Notes: generated by a model from the letters alone, not told the origin. A stretch of 64,000 bases of DNA from Polyangia bacterium (GCA_030430565.1 JAUIKS010000030.1:85912-149911), one strand, 5' to 3'; counted from the stretch's first letter, positions 9,901-18,118 are shown. Made by a program: numbers and translations.

Positions 9901-12900
9901 CGTTGCCCTGCTTCAGCGAGCGGCGGACGTTGACCAGCAGCGTCCGGTAGGCCCGCTCGGCGCGGTCGAGCTGACCCGCGTCGCGGGCGTGCTCCGCCAG
10001 CGTGCGCAGGATGATCACGTCGCCCGCCGCCATGCGCGAGGCGGTCTCGAGCTGCTTGATCGTCTCCTCCGGCATGCCCATGCCGTCGAAGACCTTCGCC
10101 AGGCGAAGGTGCGCCTGGGCGCGGGCCGGCGAGCGTCGGCGCCCGAAGGCCTCGATCAGCTCCTCGAGCAGGACCTTGGCCTCCTCGAGGCGGCCGCCCG
10201 CCCGCAGGCCGTCGGCCAGCATCGTCTTGAGGCGGCGATCGTCGGGCGCGTGGGTGACCGCGCGCTCGAGCACCTGAATCGAGAGCTCCGGCCGGTGCAG
10301 GCGCTCGTGGTACAGCTCCGCAGCCTCGCGCGCGTAGGCCAGCACGGTGTCGGCGTCGCTGACGTAGCCCGACGCGATCGTGAGCGCGTCGGCGAGCTTG
10401 TCCCAGGACTCGCGCTTGCGGTACAGCCCCAGCAGCAGCTTGCGCAGCTCGCTGTTCTTCGGCGCCTTCTCGAACGCGACCTCGAGGGCCTCCGCCGCCG
10501 GGCCGGTCATCTCGGCCGCGATGTAGGCCCGCGCGAGCTTGAGCCGGATCGCCACGTTCTCGGCCTCCGACGCGATCTCGAGGCGCTGCTCGAGCCACTT
10601 CGCCGCCTCGCGGGCCCGGTCGCGCTTGAGCAGCAGGCGCGAGAGCGCGTCGAGGGTGCGCGGCGCGGGCGAGAGCGCGACCGCGCGCTCGTGCGCGACG
10701 ATCGCCCGATCGAGGTCCTCGAGCGACCTCTCGGCCATGTGAGCGGCGCGTGTCCAGATCGCCGCGGCGGCCTCGTTCTCGCCGGCCTTCGTCAGTAGCG
10801 CGGCCTGCTGCTCGAAGGCCGTCGTCAGCTCGCCGAAGCGCCCGCGCTCGGTCAGCAGGGCCTCGAGCGCGGCGATCGACGGCTCGTGGCCGGGGCGCTC
10901 CTGCAGGTTCTCCTGCAGGACCTCGACGCGGCCGCGGCGGGCCTCGAGCTTGCCGGTCAGCACCGAGATGTCGAGGCGCAGCTCGAGCCGGCGATCTTCG
11001 TCGTCCGTCAGCTTCAGCTCCTGGAAGCGCAGCCCGAGCAGCTCGGTCGTGCGCCCCTCCTCCTCGCACAGCGTGGCGACGCGGTTGAGCACGTCGAGCG
11101 AGTCACCGCCGTCGGCGAGCACGCCGAGGTAGAGGTCGATCGCGCGGTTGCGCTTGCCGTAGTTCGCTAGCATCTCGGCCGCGCGCACGCGCAGCGCCAT
11201 CGAGGTCGCGCCGTCGACCGGCAGCGTCGCGCCGTCGAGCAGGATCCGCACCGCCTGCTCCATCGAGCCGGACTGCTCGTGCAGCTCGACGAGGCGGTCG
11301 AGCGCCCACAGGGCCGAGCGATCGTGCTGGTGCTCGCCGGTCGCGGTCTCGCCGCGGGCCCACATGCGAGCTGACTTTCGGTACAGGCGGACGAGGGTGT
11401 CGCGCGCCCGCCCGCGGTCGCTGCCCGCGAGCGCGACCTCGGCCGCCTCGCGCAGCGAGTCGAGCTCGTGGTCGGCCAGCTCGTCGAGGCGCAGCAGCGT
11501 GTCGACCAGGCCGTCGGCCTTCAGCTCGCGCTGCAGCGCCGCCAGCATCTGCAGCGAGGCCTCGTGCCCCGGCTCGTGCTCGACGGCCCTTCGGGCCGCG
11601 CGCTCGCCCCCCGCGAGGTCGCCGGCCTCGCGGTACCAGCCCGAGACCTTCATCTCGATCGCCCACGACAGCCGCGAGCGCATCGAGCCGTTGCGGCGGA
11701 CCAGCGCCGCCTCGAAGGCCGCGGCGATGTCGGCGTACGCGAAGCCCTCGGCCGCGATCTGCTCGAGCGACTCGATCACGCCGCCCTCGACGCGCCCGCG
11801 CGCCACCGCGGCGTGCAGCGCCGCCTCGGCGGCGTCGCGCCAGCGCGAGGCCTTGCCGGCGCAGCGCGCCGCGGCCTCGTGGTACTCGATGCGCTGCGGG
11901 TCGTTGCGCGCGGCCGTCTGGTAGGCGTCGGTCGCCCCCGCCGCGTCCTCGAGCTCGCGCTCACGCAGCCCGCCCTCGACGTAGCTGAGGTGCGCCGCGC
12001 GGCCCGGCGTCTCGCCCGCGCGCAGCGCCGCGTCGCGGAAGGCGTCCGCGGTCCGCGCGTAGTCGATCATCCCGAGGCGCATCAGCTCTGACTCGAGGAG
12101 CATGTCCCACGGGATCAGCGGGAAGGCGCGCGCGAGCGCGGCGTGGGCCTGCGCCAGGTCCTCGGCGCGGTCCTCGTAGATCGTCGCGGCCGCGCGCAGG
12201 ATTGTGGCGCGCTCGTCGTCGTCCGTCGCCGCGCCGAGTCGCGACTCGACGATCGCGACGACCTCGCTCCAGTCATCGGTCGCGGTGAAGGCCACCGCGA
12301 GCGAGTCGCCGGCCTTGCGCGCGCAGGACTCGACCGCCAGCAGCTCACGCATCCCGGCGCGCGCCCCGGTGCTCGCCGGGTCGACCGCGAGCGCCTCGGC
12401 GTAGAGCGCCGCCGCCCGCAGCGGGTTGCTCAGGTGGTTGCGGTACACGTCGGCCACGCGGGTCAGCAGCGCGCCGGCCTGCAGCCGCCCGCGCCCCGCC
12501 GAGCCCTCGAGCAGCTCCGCGAGGTCCCCCCAGCTCTGGGTCGCGCTCATCAGGCGATCGAGCGACGCGATCACCTCGGGCGACTCGCCGAAGGCCTCGC
12601 GCACCTCGAGCCAGGTCGAGGTCGCCGTCTCGAGCCGCCCGATCTTGTCGGCCTCGATCTCGGCGATGCGCACCAGATCCGCGCGGCGCTGCTGCGGCGG
12701 GACCTCCTGGCTCGTGCGGCGGCGCAGCGCGACGGTCAGCGCGTCCCAGCGCTCTGTCTCATCGAGCAGCTCGATCACCGCGTTGAGCGCCTCGAGGTCG
12801 CGATCGTCGAGCTCGAGCCGGCGCTTCCAGTCGTGGTGCGCGCGGTCGAGATCGCCGAGCTTGCGCGCGAGCTGAGCCGCCTCGCCGAGCACCGCCTTGC

Positions 12901-14245
12901 GGATCACCTTCGTGCGCTCGATCCGCGCGAGGCGCTCGAGCACCGCGAGGCGCTCCTCGTCGCGCCCGGCCAGCGTCATCAGCTCATTGAGGATGTGGCC
13001 CGCCGAGAGCGAGGAGGCGAGCTCCGCCTCGGGCGAGTCGAGCACGCGGCGGTACAGCGTGATCGCGGTCTCGACGTCGTCGAGCTTGTCGCGGTGCAGG
13101 TGCGCCGCCTCGAGCAGCAGGCTGACCGAGAGCGCGCCGTTGCCCCGGCCGCCGGCGATGTCGGCCGCTTCCACCAAGGCGCTCGCGTGCAGGTCGTGGT
13201 TCTCTGAGCGCCGCGCGAGCGGGCGCAGCTGCTTGCGCGCGTCGGCGTCCGCGGGCTCGATGCGCAGCAGCGCCGCGTAGTTCTGGATCGCCGCCGCGTC
13301 GTCGCCGAGGATCGCCAGGCGCGAGCCCAGCTCGCGGTGCAGCGCGAGCTGCTCGCGGGGCTCGACGAAGCCCAGCGCGCGCTCGAGCACGCGGACCACA
13401 TCGCGGGGCTTCTGAACCGCGTCGAAGTTCGTGCGCAGCAGCGCGAGCGCGTCGCGCCGTACGCCCGGCGCGGCCTTGTCGTCGCCGAGGATGCGCTCGA
13501 GCTCGGCGCAGGACGCCGGGTGCCCCGCGAGCTCCTCGACCACGATCGACAGCTCCGCCAGCGCCGCCTTCGGCTGGTTCAGCTTGTCGAGGTAACAGCG
13601 CGCGATCGTGACGCGCATGTCACGAGCCTCGACCGGCGACAGGCGCTCTAGCTTCGCGCGCCAGAGGTTGATCAGGTCCTCCCATCGCGCCTGCCGCTCG
13701 AGCAGGCGTGCGAGCGAGATCTCGAGCTTGGTGTTGCCCGGCTCCATCCCGATCAGCTCGACCATGTAGTCGGCCGCGCGCGAGGGCGCCGTCGCGAAGT
13801 CCCGCGCGACGTGGGAGGCGTCGTTGAGCAGCTGGCGTCGGCGGCTCGCGTCGCGCGTCACCGCGAGCGCGCGGTCATAGGCCGCGAGCAGACCCTCCCA
13901 CTCCTCGGCCGCCGTGAGCACCACCGTGATCCGGTCGAAGGCCCAGTGCGCGTCCGGGTCGCGCTCGAGGATGTCGCTGAGCAGCGAGGCGATGGTCGAC
14001 GGGCTGTCGCCGAACCACTCCTCGTGAAATTGCACCGCGCGCTCCGCCACGTGATCCCGAAGCTCTTTATCCGCGACCTCCTTGAGCACCTCGCGATAGA
14101 CCGCGCCGACCTCCTCAGGCCGCTGCAGCGAGTCCGCGAGATCTTCGAGGTGATCCCACGCTTCGTCGCTCTGCGGGGATCGCTTCGCCGCGTTAAGTGC
14201 GGCCGTAAAAGACTGCTCGAGCCCAAGATCACGCTTCGACATCAT
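3989..14245 (-). CDS. Giant tetratricopeptide-repeat protein (3418 aa)
   Basis: 3418 residues, almost wholly alpha-helical TPR-type repeats (recurring A....Y...L...P and ALxxLxRL patterns). There is no signal peptide and no TM segment, so it is probably a cytoplasmic scaffold. The C-terminal third (about 2300-3300) consists of roughly four long tandem repeats of about 225-270 residues. Each contains 'RE(L/V)TLRL', a 'LL.DW....P.D..AL..L' segment, 'ER(L/V)...EGDAQIE', 'LRDRL...YE..G..R.LA..L' and 'A(A/I)PVL.E(V/I)'. This points to recent internal duplication. The start is set by GGAGGT 8 nt before the first of two ATGs. Very large TPR proteins of unknown role are common in myxobacteria; binding partners cannot be inferred. 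Confidence 0.9.
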   Translation of the reverse strand: MMSKRDLGLEQSFTAALNAAKRSPQSDEAWDHLEDLADSLQRPEEVGAVYREVLKEVADKELRDHVAERAVQFHEEWFGDSPSTIASLLSDILERDPDAHWAFDRITVVLTAAEEWEGLLAAYDRALAVTRDASRRRQLLNDASHVARDFATAPSRAADYMVELIGMEPGNTKLEISLARLLERQARWEDLINLWRAKLERLSPVEARDMRVTIARCYLDKLNQPKAALAELSIVVEELAGHPASCAELERILGDDKAAPGVRRDALALLRTNFDAVQKPRDVVRVLERALGFVEPREQLALHRELGSRLAILGDDAAAIQNYAALLRIEPADADARKQLRPLARRSENHDLHASALVEAADIAGGRGNGALSVSLLLEAAHLHRDKLDDVETAITLYRRVLDSPEAELASSLSAGHILNELMTLAGRDEERLAVLERLARIERTKVIRKAVLGEAAQLARKLGDLDRAHHDWKRRLELDDRDLEALNAVIELLDETERWDALTVALRRRTSQEVPPQQRRADLVRIAEIEADKIGRLETATSTWLEVREAFGESPEVIASLDRLMSATQSWGDLAELLEGSAGRGRLQAGALLTRVADVYRNHLSNPLRAAALYAEALAVDPASTGARAGMRELLAVESCARKAGDSLAVAFTATDDWSEVVAIVESRLGAATDDDERATILRAAATIYEDRAEDLAQAHAALARAFPLIPWDMLLESELMRLGMIDYARTADAFRDAALRAGETPGRAAHLSYVEGGLRERELEDAAGATDAYQTAARNDPQRIEYHEAAARCAGKASRWRDAAEAALHAAVARGRVEGGVIESLEQIAAEGFAYADIAAAFEAALVRRNGSMRSRLSWAIEMKVSGWYREAGDLAGGERAARRAVEHEPGHEASLQMLAALQRELKADGLVDTLLRLDELADHELDSLREAAEVALAGSDRGRARDTLVRLYRKSARMWARGETATGEHQHDRSALWALDRLVELHEQSGSMEQAVRILLDGATLPVDGATSMALRVRAAEMLANYGKRNRAIDLYLGVLADGGDSLDVLNRVATLCEEEGRTTELLGLRFQELKLTDDEDRRLELRLDISVLTGKLEARRGRVEVLQENLQERPGHEPSIAALEALLTERGRFGELTTAFEQQAALLTKAGENEAAAAIWTRAAHMAERSLEDLDRAIVAHERAVALSPAPRTLDALSRLLLKRDRAREAAKWLEQRLEIASEAENVAIRLKLARAYIAAEMTGPAAEALEVAFEKAPKNSELRKLLLGLYRKRESWDKLADALTIASGYVSDADTVLAYAREAAELYHERLHRPELSIQVLERAVTHAPDDRRLKTMLADGLRAGGRLEEAKVLLEELIEAFGRRRSPARAQAHLRLAKVFDGMGMPEETIKQLETASRMAAGDVIILRTLAEHARDAGQLDRAERAYRTLLVNVRRSLKQGNDDVGVGPCEVLFELSRISRARGDDYRADELVHSALEAVGESESELGRVKDTLREREEHELLRRVLEVRLRQVESKGHERADLLSELGEVLDGELGDSARALEVRLEALAMEPASPLRYDPARELAARLGVLDRYLTLLEELLEASRRDTDAHQRCEILLRIAEVMEKDHQDYRQATFYLDHAEATGVRKVDVWRAQARVAGAAGNKPLQVALLEQLVSLGADQAETRADALYRMAEVHLASAETIHDGVVSLSQALDDSPHYERAGMILRRACESLPADEQLLDLYQEVARKSGDQTMLLHFLEHRTENPGDDVRGALELAREGAALAAELVEFDREEDLMLRAVELSGELLEGKAAADWALVGLARRRHEGGDPAGAVKWLGEAIEAAVAHVSADVLTLAREVAEQAAQPGGDLTLAAKLYEHMVEREPTNRATWEPLAGIYRQLGDMDRLERLVDETLDGLQETEERNALRLQFAQALLRLDGRGDDAVRVLNDALLEEPENAEAQRMLAAHLEKTGDTAGLLDLLRNQLMAAQGRDDHRAIKALSLQLIARLRDDDLGEAIAVCQGALDAIPEDADLLRKLLELGEAEFDEHERGDLMERLLGVEEDGEVVALTLRLVALRRGVEDEDGALTALQLGYRRAPGHPELHGRLEQIYREREDHDGLLQLLLNAVEVAETPAVSVALLRQAASVQRELLRDAGAAVTLLSRAGALAPEDNALRVELAMARADNRDFAGAVETLGECLEAAADDAAARLDILQRRAGVHRTSGAPEAALSDLEQAFSIDRDAVAEALIVQLEELRGDAAVRGDRARERELTMRLIELRRERGAHDDARALLVGWIEQAPEDIDALRWLWAVDREAGHWEGVVETCERLVRLEQGEAQIEAAVGLADACEELGRSEDAREGLEYARDMQPEDQVLRDRLAVIYEAQGAGRELADVLLADARARDEAGAAPDDPERLDLLRRAGRLLVSCGDRTDAIPVLGEVLEATPDDRGTVKALVTALLEEGLHDDARATLTNQLERAKDDAWRLVLLRRRADVAHAAYALEDAVADLERAAAIDLAAVIDPLAEALEQLRGDLEGAGTNPARTREVTLRLADVEAERGGGDRVRMLLRDWADTNPDDLAVHQRLLRLERAGERWHEVIEIATHLLDRLEGDAQVEAALVLDDASARLDSPDLARAGLERVYEAQPDRGELRDRLRGLYEHVGDERALARILLAEASELEGDTAEKLDRLRRASSLLVDNAENQAALPVLGEIVSLAPTDREYAFILADTHVTEQDTDAALAVLSGLIERLEAAGEPILEVLQRRAQLHQDVGDGAAALVDLERAYTMDAAAVIDELAGALEQLRGELSALGNQAREREVTLRLAEVELDRGDRERVRLLLRDWTEEHPDDLDALQRLRRHETEDERWEEVAEVCERLVTQLEGDAQIEVAVALATACERLERPERARDGLERVHAAQPESAAIRDRLRALYEQAGDDRALATILIADAGGADDPGEKSTLLRRASALLVGVGDHEAALPVLTEVVGLNPTDREHVMMLADTHVGQGELAAAIGALTTYIERAEAAGDSILEAVQRRARHHQDAGDGEAALVDLERAYTIDADAVAEELEGHLGDLRDQSGDPARQRELTLRLIELLAARGRRDDARAQLLTWLEDQSEDVGALRRLRVMETEDERWEQVFDVCERLVELEEDAAQIEVTMGLVEAARKLERHTDARDGLEITRVSQPDNQQVRDELRQIYEAQGANRELAGILVDDAKDAEVPAEKLILLRRAGSLMLAAGDSESAIPVLQDVHFLDPDDRETTVTLIEAHTVAGQLDEADALIDEVLSSTKKKRAPELAPFYRFKARVAGQRGDRMKELEQLQLSYACDKGNGALAGELANLAEDLEQWDLATKVLRGIALMEPDSGCPISKAESYYRQGRITKITGDLKRAAFWARRALQEDADLTEAAKLLEEIGA

Positions 14246-14311
14246 TTCGAAGAACCTCCGCGTCGACGCGTCGCGCTCGCTTAGGGCGCGCGGCCTCGCC
14301 GACGAGCCGAC

Positions 14312-14317
14312 ACTATA
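14312..14317 (-). promoter_or_regulatory. Candidate -10 box for the giant TPR gene
   Basis: TATAGT on the minus strand in an AT-rich island (TTGTTATTGATATAGTG) that stands out from the GC-rich surroundings, about 66 nt upstream of the ATG. No convincing -35 hexamer is visible. Confidence 0.4.
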
Positions 14318-14599
14318 TCAATAACAACCCCGCACGCGCCGCCGCGCCCGCGCGCTCGGCAGGTCTACATCCGCACATGCACCGATCGCGCGCGTCGCTT
14401 GTACAGCCACATGTGAGCGAAGCTGAGCCCCGCCGCGATCGCGGCTACGCGCTGCTCCCAATCCCTCGCCGCGTGTCGAGCTCGCGACCCGTCGGCGCGT
14501 CCGCGGCGTACAATACCGTGCGGGCGAAGCCCGCGGCGACGCCAGCTCAGAATCGCACGAGCCGCGCGAGACCGCCTGCCCGCGCTCCCGGCGACGCGA
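14318..14599. other. Divergent intergenic region without a convincing gene
   Basis: Together with the TPR-gene leader this is the 366-bp gap between the divergent TPR and ABC-transporter genes. It holds the TPR promoter at its left edge and the transporter -10 box at its right edge. A perfect small hairpin, GCGGGC-GAA-GCCCGC, sits at 14520-14534. No open frame here has plausible composition or a ribosome site. Confidence 0.5.
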
Positions 14600-14605
14600 T
14601 ACAGT
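14600..14605 (+). promoter_or_regulatory. -10 box placed for a leaderless mRNA (ABC transporter)
   Basis: TACAGT followed by exactly 6 nt (CGCCGC) and then the GTG start. No Shine-Dalgarno sequence fits in that gap, so the transcript probably begins at or next to the start codon. The RCC1-like gene has the identical TACAGT-N6-GTG arrangement. Confidence 0.5.
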
Positions 14606-14611
14606 CGCCGC

Positions 14612-15379
14612 GTGTTCGAACTGCGCGCGGTCGACAAGCTCCACGGGGCGACGCGTGTCCTCGCGCGGCTGAGCCTCGCCACGCGGCGCGGGCACACGAC
14701 CGCGCTGATCGGGCCCTCGGGCTCTGGCAAATCGACGATCCTGCGGCTGATGCTGGGCCTGTGGCGTGCGGACGCCGGCGAGGTGCTGTTCGACGGCGCG
14801 CCGGTCGAGCGCGCTGGCGCCGGCGCGCTCGAGCAGCGCCGCCGCGTCGGCTACGTGATCCAGGAGGGCGGGCTGTTCCCGCACATGAGCGCGCGCGACA
14901 ACGTAGCCCTCGTCGCGCGCTGGCGCGGGCGAGACTCGCCGGCGGCGATCGAGGCGCGCCTGCGCGAGCTCGCCGAGCTCACGCGGCTGCCCCACGAGCT
15001 CCTGGGCCGGTTCCCCGCCGAGCTCTCCGGCGGGCAGCGGCAGCGCGTCGGGCTGATGCGCGCGCTCATGCTGGACCCCGACGCGCTGCTGCTCGACGAG
15101 CCGCTCGGCGCGCTCGACCCGCTGATCCGCGCTGATCTACAACAAGACCTCAAGGACATATTTAACTCGCTCGGCAAGACCGTCGTGCTGGTGACCCACG
15201 ACCTCGCCGAGGCCGCCTTCTTCGCCGACCACATCGTGCTGCTGCGCGGCGGCGCGATCGCGCAGCAGGGCTCGATCGAGGATCTGATGGAGCGCCCGGT
15301 CGACGACTTCGTCACGCGCTTCGTCCACGCCCAGCGCACCGTCACGCTCGCGCGCCCGCGCGCCGCGGAGGCCCGATGA
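14612..15379 (+). CDS. Osmoprotectant ABC transporter, ATPase subunit (OpuCA/ProV/OsmV-like)
   Basis: 255-residue cytoplasmic ABC ATPase: Walker A GPSGSGKST (34-42), Q-loop (VIQEGGLFPHM), signature LSGGQRQRV (about 138-146), Walker B LLLDEPLGALDP and switch His in VTHD. The sequence resembles quaternary-amine (glycine betaine/choline) importers, and this fits the downstream fused binding-protein/permease gene. It lacks the C-terminal CBS domains that ProV/OpuAA use for ionic-strength or c-di-AMP sensing, so gating must differ. Its stop overlaps the next start by ATGA, indicating translational coupling. The GTG start is supported by the leaderless -10 box 6 nt upstream. Confidence 0.9.
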   Translation: MFELRAVDKLHGATRVLARLSLATRRGHTTALIGPSGSGKSTILRLMLGLWRADAGEVLFDGAPVERAGAGALEQRRRVGYVIQEGGLFPHMSARDNVALVARWRGRDSPAAIEARLRELAELTRLPHELLGRFPAELSGGQRQRVGLMRALMLDPDALLLDEPLGALDPLIRADLQQDLKDIFNSLGKTVVLVTHDLAEAAFFADHIVLLRGGAIAQQGSIEDLMERPVDDFVTRFVHAQRTVTLARPRAAEAR

Positions 15380-16962
15380 CGCGCGCGCGCCCCTGGCTCA
15401 CGCGCGCGCTGCTCGCCGCCGCCGCCGCGCTGTTTGTATATGTCTCTACGGTCATCATCTCGCCGACGCGCGCGCGCGCGGCCGCGCCGGCCGAGGCCAG
15501 CGCCGACGCGCGCGGGGACGCGGTCGTGCGCGTCGGCTCGAAGAAATTCACGGAGTCGGTGATCCTCGGCGAGCTGCTCGCCTCGCTCGCGCGCGCCCAC
15601 GGGCACGCGGCCACGCACCAGCGCGAGCTCGGCGGGACGCGGATCCTCTGGAACGCGCTGCGCGCCGACGAGCTCGACATCTACCCCGAGTACACCGGCA
15701 CGATCGCGCGCGAGCTGCTCGCGCGCCCCGAGCTGCAGGAGCCCGAGGCGCTCGCGCGCGCGCTCGCGCCGCTCGGCCTCAAGATCAGCGCGCCGCTCGG
15801 CTTCAACAACACCTACGCGCTCGGCCTGCTGCCCGCGCGCGCCGAGGCGCTCGGGCTGCGCACGATCTCGGATCTACAGCGACACCCCGGGCTGCGCCTC
15901 GGGCTGACCGACGAATTCTACAGCCGCAAAGACGGCTGGCCAGCGCTGCGCGCGGCCTACCGGCTCCCCTTCACGGCCGACGGCGAGCACCTGCGCGCGC
16001 TCGATCACGACCTCGCCTACGCCGCGCTGCTCGCCGGCGAGCTCGACGTCATCGACTTCTACGCGACCGACCCGCAGATCGCCGCCTACGGCCTCACGCT
16101 GCTCGAGGACGACCGCGCGGTCTTCCCCCGCTACGACGCGGTCCTCCTATACCGCGCGGAGCTCGAGCGCCGCGCCCCCGAATTCGCGCGCGCGCTGACC
16201 AGCCTCGAGGGACAGCTCAATGACGACGCGATGGCCGCGCTCAACGGCCGCGTGCAGCAGGAGCGCGCCTCCGAGGCGCGCGTCGCCGCCGACTTCCTCG
16301 CGCGCCGCCTCGGGCTGCGCGTCGAGCCGATCGAGATCAGCGTCGTCGGCCGCCTGCTGCAGCGCGGCCTCGAGCACCTCACGCTCGTCGGCGTCTCGCT
16401 GCTCGCGGCGATCTTCGTGGCGATCCCGCTCGGGGTCCTCGCGGCCCGCCGCGAGCGCGTCGGTCAGGTCGTGCTCGCGCTCGTCGGCCTCGTGCAGACG
16501 ATCCCCGCGCTCGCGCTGCTCGTCGTGCTGATCCCGGTGCTCGGCATCGGCGCGGCCCCGGCGATCGTCGCGCTGTTCCTGTACAGCCTGCTGCCGATCG
16601 TCCGCAGCACCCACGCCGGCCTCACGACCATCGACCCGCGCCTGCGCGAGGCCGCGGTCGCGCTCGGCCTGCCGCCGCGCGCGCGCCTGCGCCTCGTCGA
16701 GCTGCCCATGGCGACGCCCGCGATCCTCTCGGGGATCAAGACCTCCGCGGTCATCAACGTCGGCACCGCGACCCTCGGGGCGCTCGTCGGCGCCGGCGGC
16801 TACGGCCAGCCGATCCTCTCCGGCATCCGCCTGGCCGACACCTCGCTGATCCTCCAGGGCGCCGCCGGGGCGGCCGCGCTCGCGCTGCTCACCCAGGGCG
16901 TGTTCGAGCTCGTCGAGCGCCTGCTCGTGCCGCGGGGCCTGCGGCTCAGTACTCACCTGTGA
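15376..16962 (+). CDS. Fused osmoprotectant-binding protein and permease (OpuCC-OpuCB-like)
   Basis: 528 residues. A signal/anchor helix (12-28) is followed by an OsmX/OpuCC-type binding domain (about 48-300: VRVGSKKFTESVILGELLA, then DIYPEYTGTIA, both typical of this family). A ProW/OpuCB-like permease with about six TM helices (about 330-520) follows, including the coupling-helix region EAAVALGLPPRARLRLVELPMATPAI. Well-known fusions such as Lactococcus OpuABC have the permease first and the binding protein last; here the order is binding protein, then permease. With the upstream ATPase it makes a complete two-gene importer, probably for glycine betaine, choline or a related solute. The 3' end overlaps the convergent downstream gene by 17 bp. 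Confidence 0.9.
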   Translation: MTRARPWLTRALLAAAAALFVYVSTVIISPTRARAAAPAEASADARGDAVVRVGSKKFTESVILGELLASLARAHGHAATHQRELGGTRILWNALRADELDIYPEYTGTIARELLARPELQEPEALARALAPLGLKISAPLGFNNTYALGLLPARAEALGLRTISDLQRHPGLRLGLTDEFYSRKDGWPALRAAYRLPFTADGEHLRALDHDLAYAALLAGELDVIDFYATDPQIAAYGLTLLEDDRAVFPRYDAVLLYRAELERRAPEFARALTSLEGQLNDDAMAALNGRVQQERASEARVAADFLARRLGLRVEPIEISVVGRLLQRGLEHLTLVGVSLLAAIFVAIPLGVLAARRERVGQVVLALVGLVQTIPALALLVVLIPVLGIGAAPAIVALFLYSLLPIVRSTHAGLTTIDPRLREAAVALGLPPRARLRLVELPMATPAILSGIKTSAVINVGTATLGALVGAGGYGQPILSGIRLADTSLILQGAAGAAALALLTQGVFELVERLLVPRGLRLSTHL

Positions 16963-18037
16963 CGAAGGCCAGGCGCCCCTCGAGCCAGCGCAGCTCGTCA
17001 CGCAGCTCGTGCTCGTCGTAGAACTCGAGCATCTCGCGATAGCGCGGGACCGGCTCGAAGCCCGTCGCGAATTGCAGCTTGCGCAGGCACACCGGGCACA
17101 GAAACGGCGGGTTGCGGTCGGTCTCGACCAGGTCGGCCGCGCCGTTCATCAAGCAGCCGTAGTGCACGCAGTGCTCGAGGCCGAACATGTGCCCGATCTC
17201 GTGCGCCATGATCTTCAGGCTGCGGCGCAGGATCAGGTCGAGGAAGAACTCGCCGCGCTCCTCGCCGTTGAACAGCGGGTCGTAGCGCGCGAAGCTGTAC
17301 ACGCCCACGCGCCCCGTCAGCGAGGCGTAGCCGAAGGAGAACTCCTGGGCCTCGTCGGCGAACAGGTCATCGTTGGTCAGCGCGATCAGGCAGAAGCCGT
17401 CGACCGGCACCTGCGGCGCGAGCAGCTCGAGCAGCTCGGGCGCGTACAGCTGGTCGCGCCCGTGCCGGACCCGCGTGCGCACCTTGACCTCGTCCTGCGC
17501 CAGCGGCTCGAGGACCTCCACCGGCATCGCGAAGAAGCGCTCGGCGTAGTCCTCGAGCACCTCCGGCGCCGGGCTGCGGACCAGCACGACGCGCTCGTGC
17601 TCGACGATGAAGCCGTCGGGGAAGTCGCCGATCGGCAGGATGTAGATCGTGTCGCGGCCCTCGCCCGGCTTCGCCGGCTGGTTGGCGTCCGAGCGCGCGT
17701 AGGACTCGAAGGTCTGCCCGCGCTCGCGCACGCGGTACAGCCAGTCGCCGGGCTCCGGCGGGTGCACAGGCTTAAACTGCGCCGTCTCCACGAACGCGCT
17801 CTGCAGCCCGGGCTCCAAGTGATCGATCGGGCCGATCGCCGCGCGGCGCTCCTGCGGCCCGGGCGGGACGAAGACGTCGGCGTCGGCGAAGCGCACCGAG
17901 CTCACCGAGCGCGTGGGCGCGTCGACGGCCTCGGCCGTCGACGCCGGGACGCCGCCGCAGCCAGCCGCCCACGAGAGCAGCGCGAGCGTCAGGGTCACCG
18001 CCCGCGCGCTGCGGCCTCGCTGCCTCGACCCGTGCAT
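16946..18037 (-). CDS. Archaemetzincin-like zinc metalloprotease, predicted lipoprotein
   Basis: 363 residues. The N-terminus has a positively charged start, a hydrophobic helix and a lipobox (SWAAGC), so it is probably lipid-anchored. Near residue 280 is HEIGHMFGLEHC, followed by VHYGCLMNG and, 17 residues after the Met, CPVC. This reproduces the archaemetzincin signature: three zinc His, the catalytic Glu, the Met-turn and four Cys that bind a second zinc. Most family members are small cytosolic proteins, whereas here a ~250-residue extension with export signal precedes the catalytic core. Substrate unknown. TAAAGT lies 8 nt before the ATG and may be the -10 box of a leaderless or near-leaderless message. 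It converges on the transporter gene. Confidence 0.85.
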   Translation of the reverse strand: MHGSRQRGRSARAVTLTLALLSWAAGCGGVPASTAEAVDAPTRSVSSVRFADADVFVPPGPQERRAAIGPIDHLEPGLQSAFVETAQFKPVHPPEPGDWLYRVRERGQTFESYARSDANQPAKPGEGRDTIYILPIGDFPDGFIVEHERVVLVRSPAPEVLEDYAERFFAMPVEVLEPLAQDEVKVRTRVRHGRDQLYAPELLELLAPQVPVDGFCLIALTNDDLFADEAQEFSFGYASLTGRVGVYSFARYDPLFNGEERGEFFLDLILRRSLKIMAHEIGHMFGLEHCVHYGCLMNGAADLVETDRNPPFLCPVCLRKLQFATGFEPVPRYREMLEFYDEHELRDELRWLEGRLAFVTGEY

Positions 18038-18104
18038 CCCCGTTCACTTTAGCACGGCGCGCCCCCGCGCCGCCCTCGAGGGCTGGTAGGATTGCGCCTC
18101 GACA

Positions 18105-18118
18105 TGTCTTGAGAGACA
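18105..18118. promoter_or_regulatory. TGTC-N6-GACA palindrome upstream of the nucleotidyltransferase gene
   Basis: TGTCTTGAGAGACA, with 5-bp arms TGTCT/AGACA, ends 16 nt before the ATG at 18135. It shares the sequence ACATGTCTT with sites near 26.69, 28.95 and 31.14 kb. Unlike the 26.7, 31.1 and 33.1 kb sites it is not followed by an evident -10 box; TAGGAT at 18087 could serve upstream of it. Confidence 0.45.

Noticed and set aside
6506..10798. A 1430-codon open frame on the plus strand
   Set aside because: It lies antisense within the 3418-residue TPR gene, is rich in Arg/Leu/Ala as expected from GC-rich complementary codons, and has no start signal or recognisable domain.
14365..14730. 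Minus-strand ORF between the TPR and ABC genes
   Set aside because: Overlaps the ABC ATPase antisense; Arg-rich with no domain.
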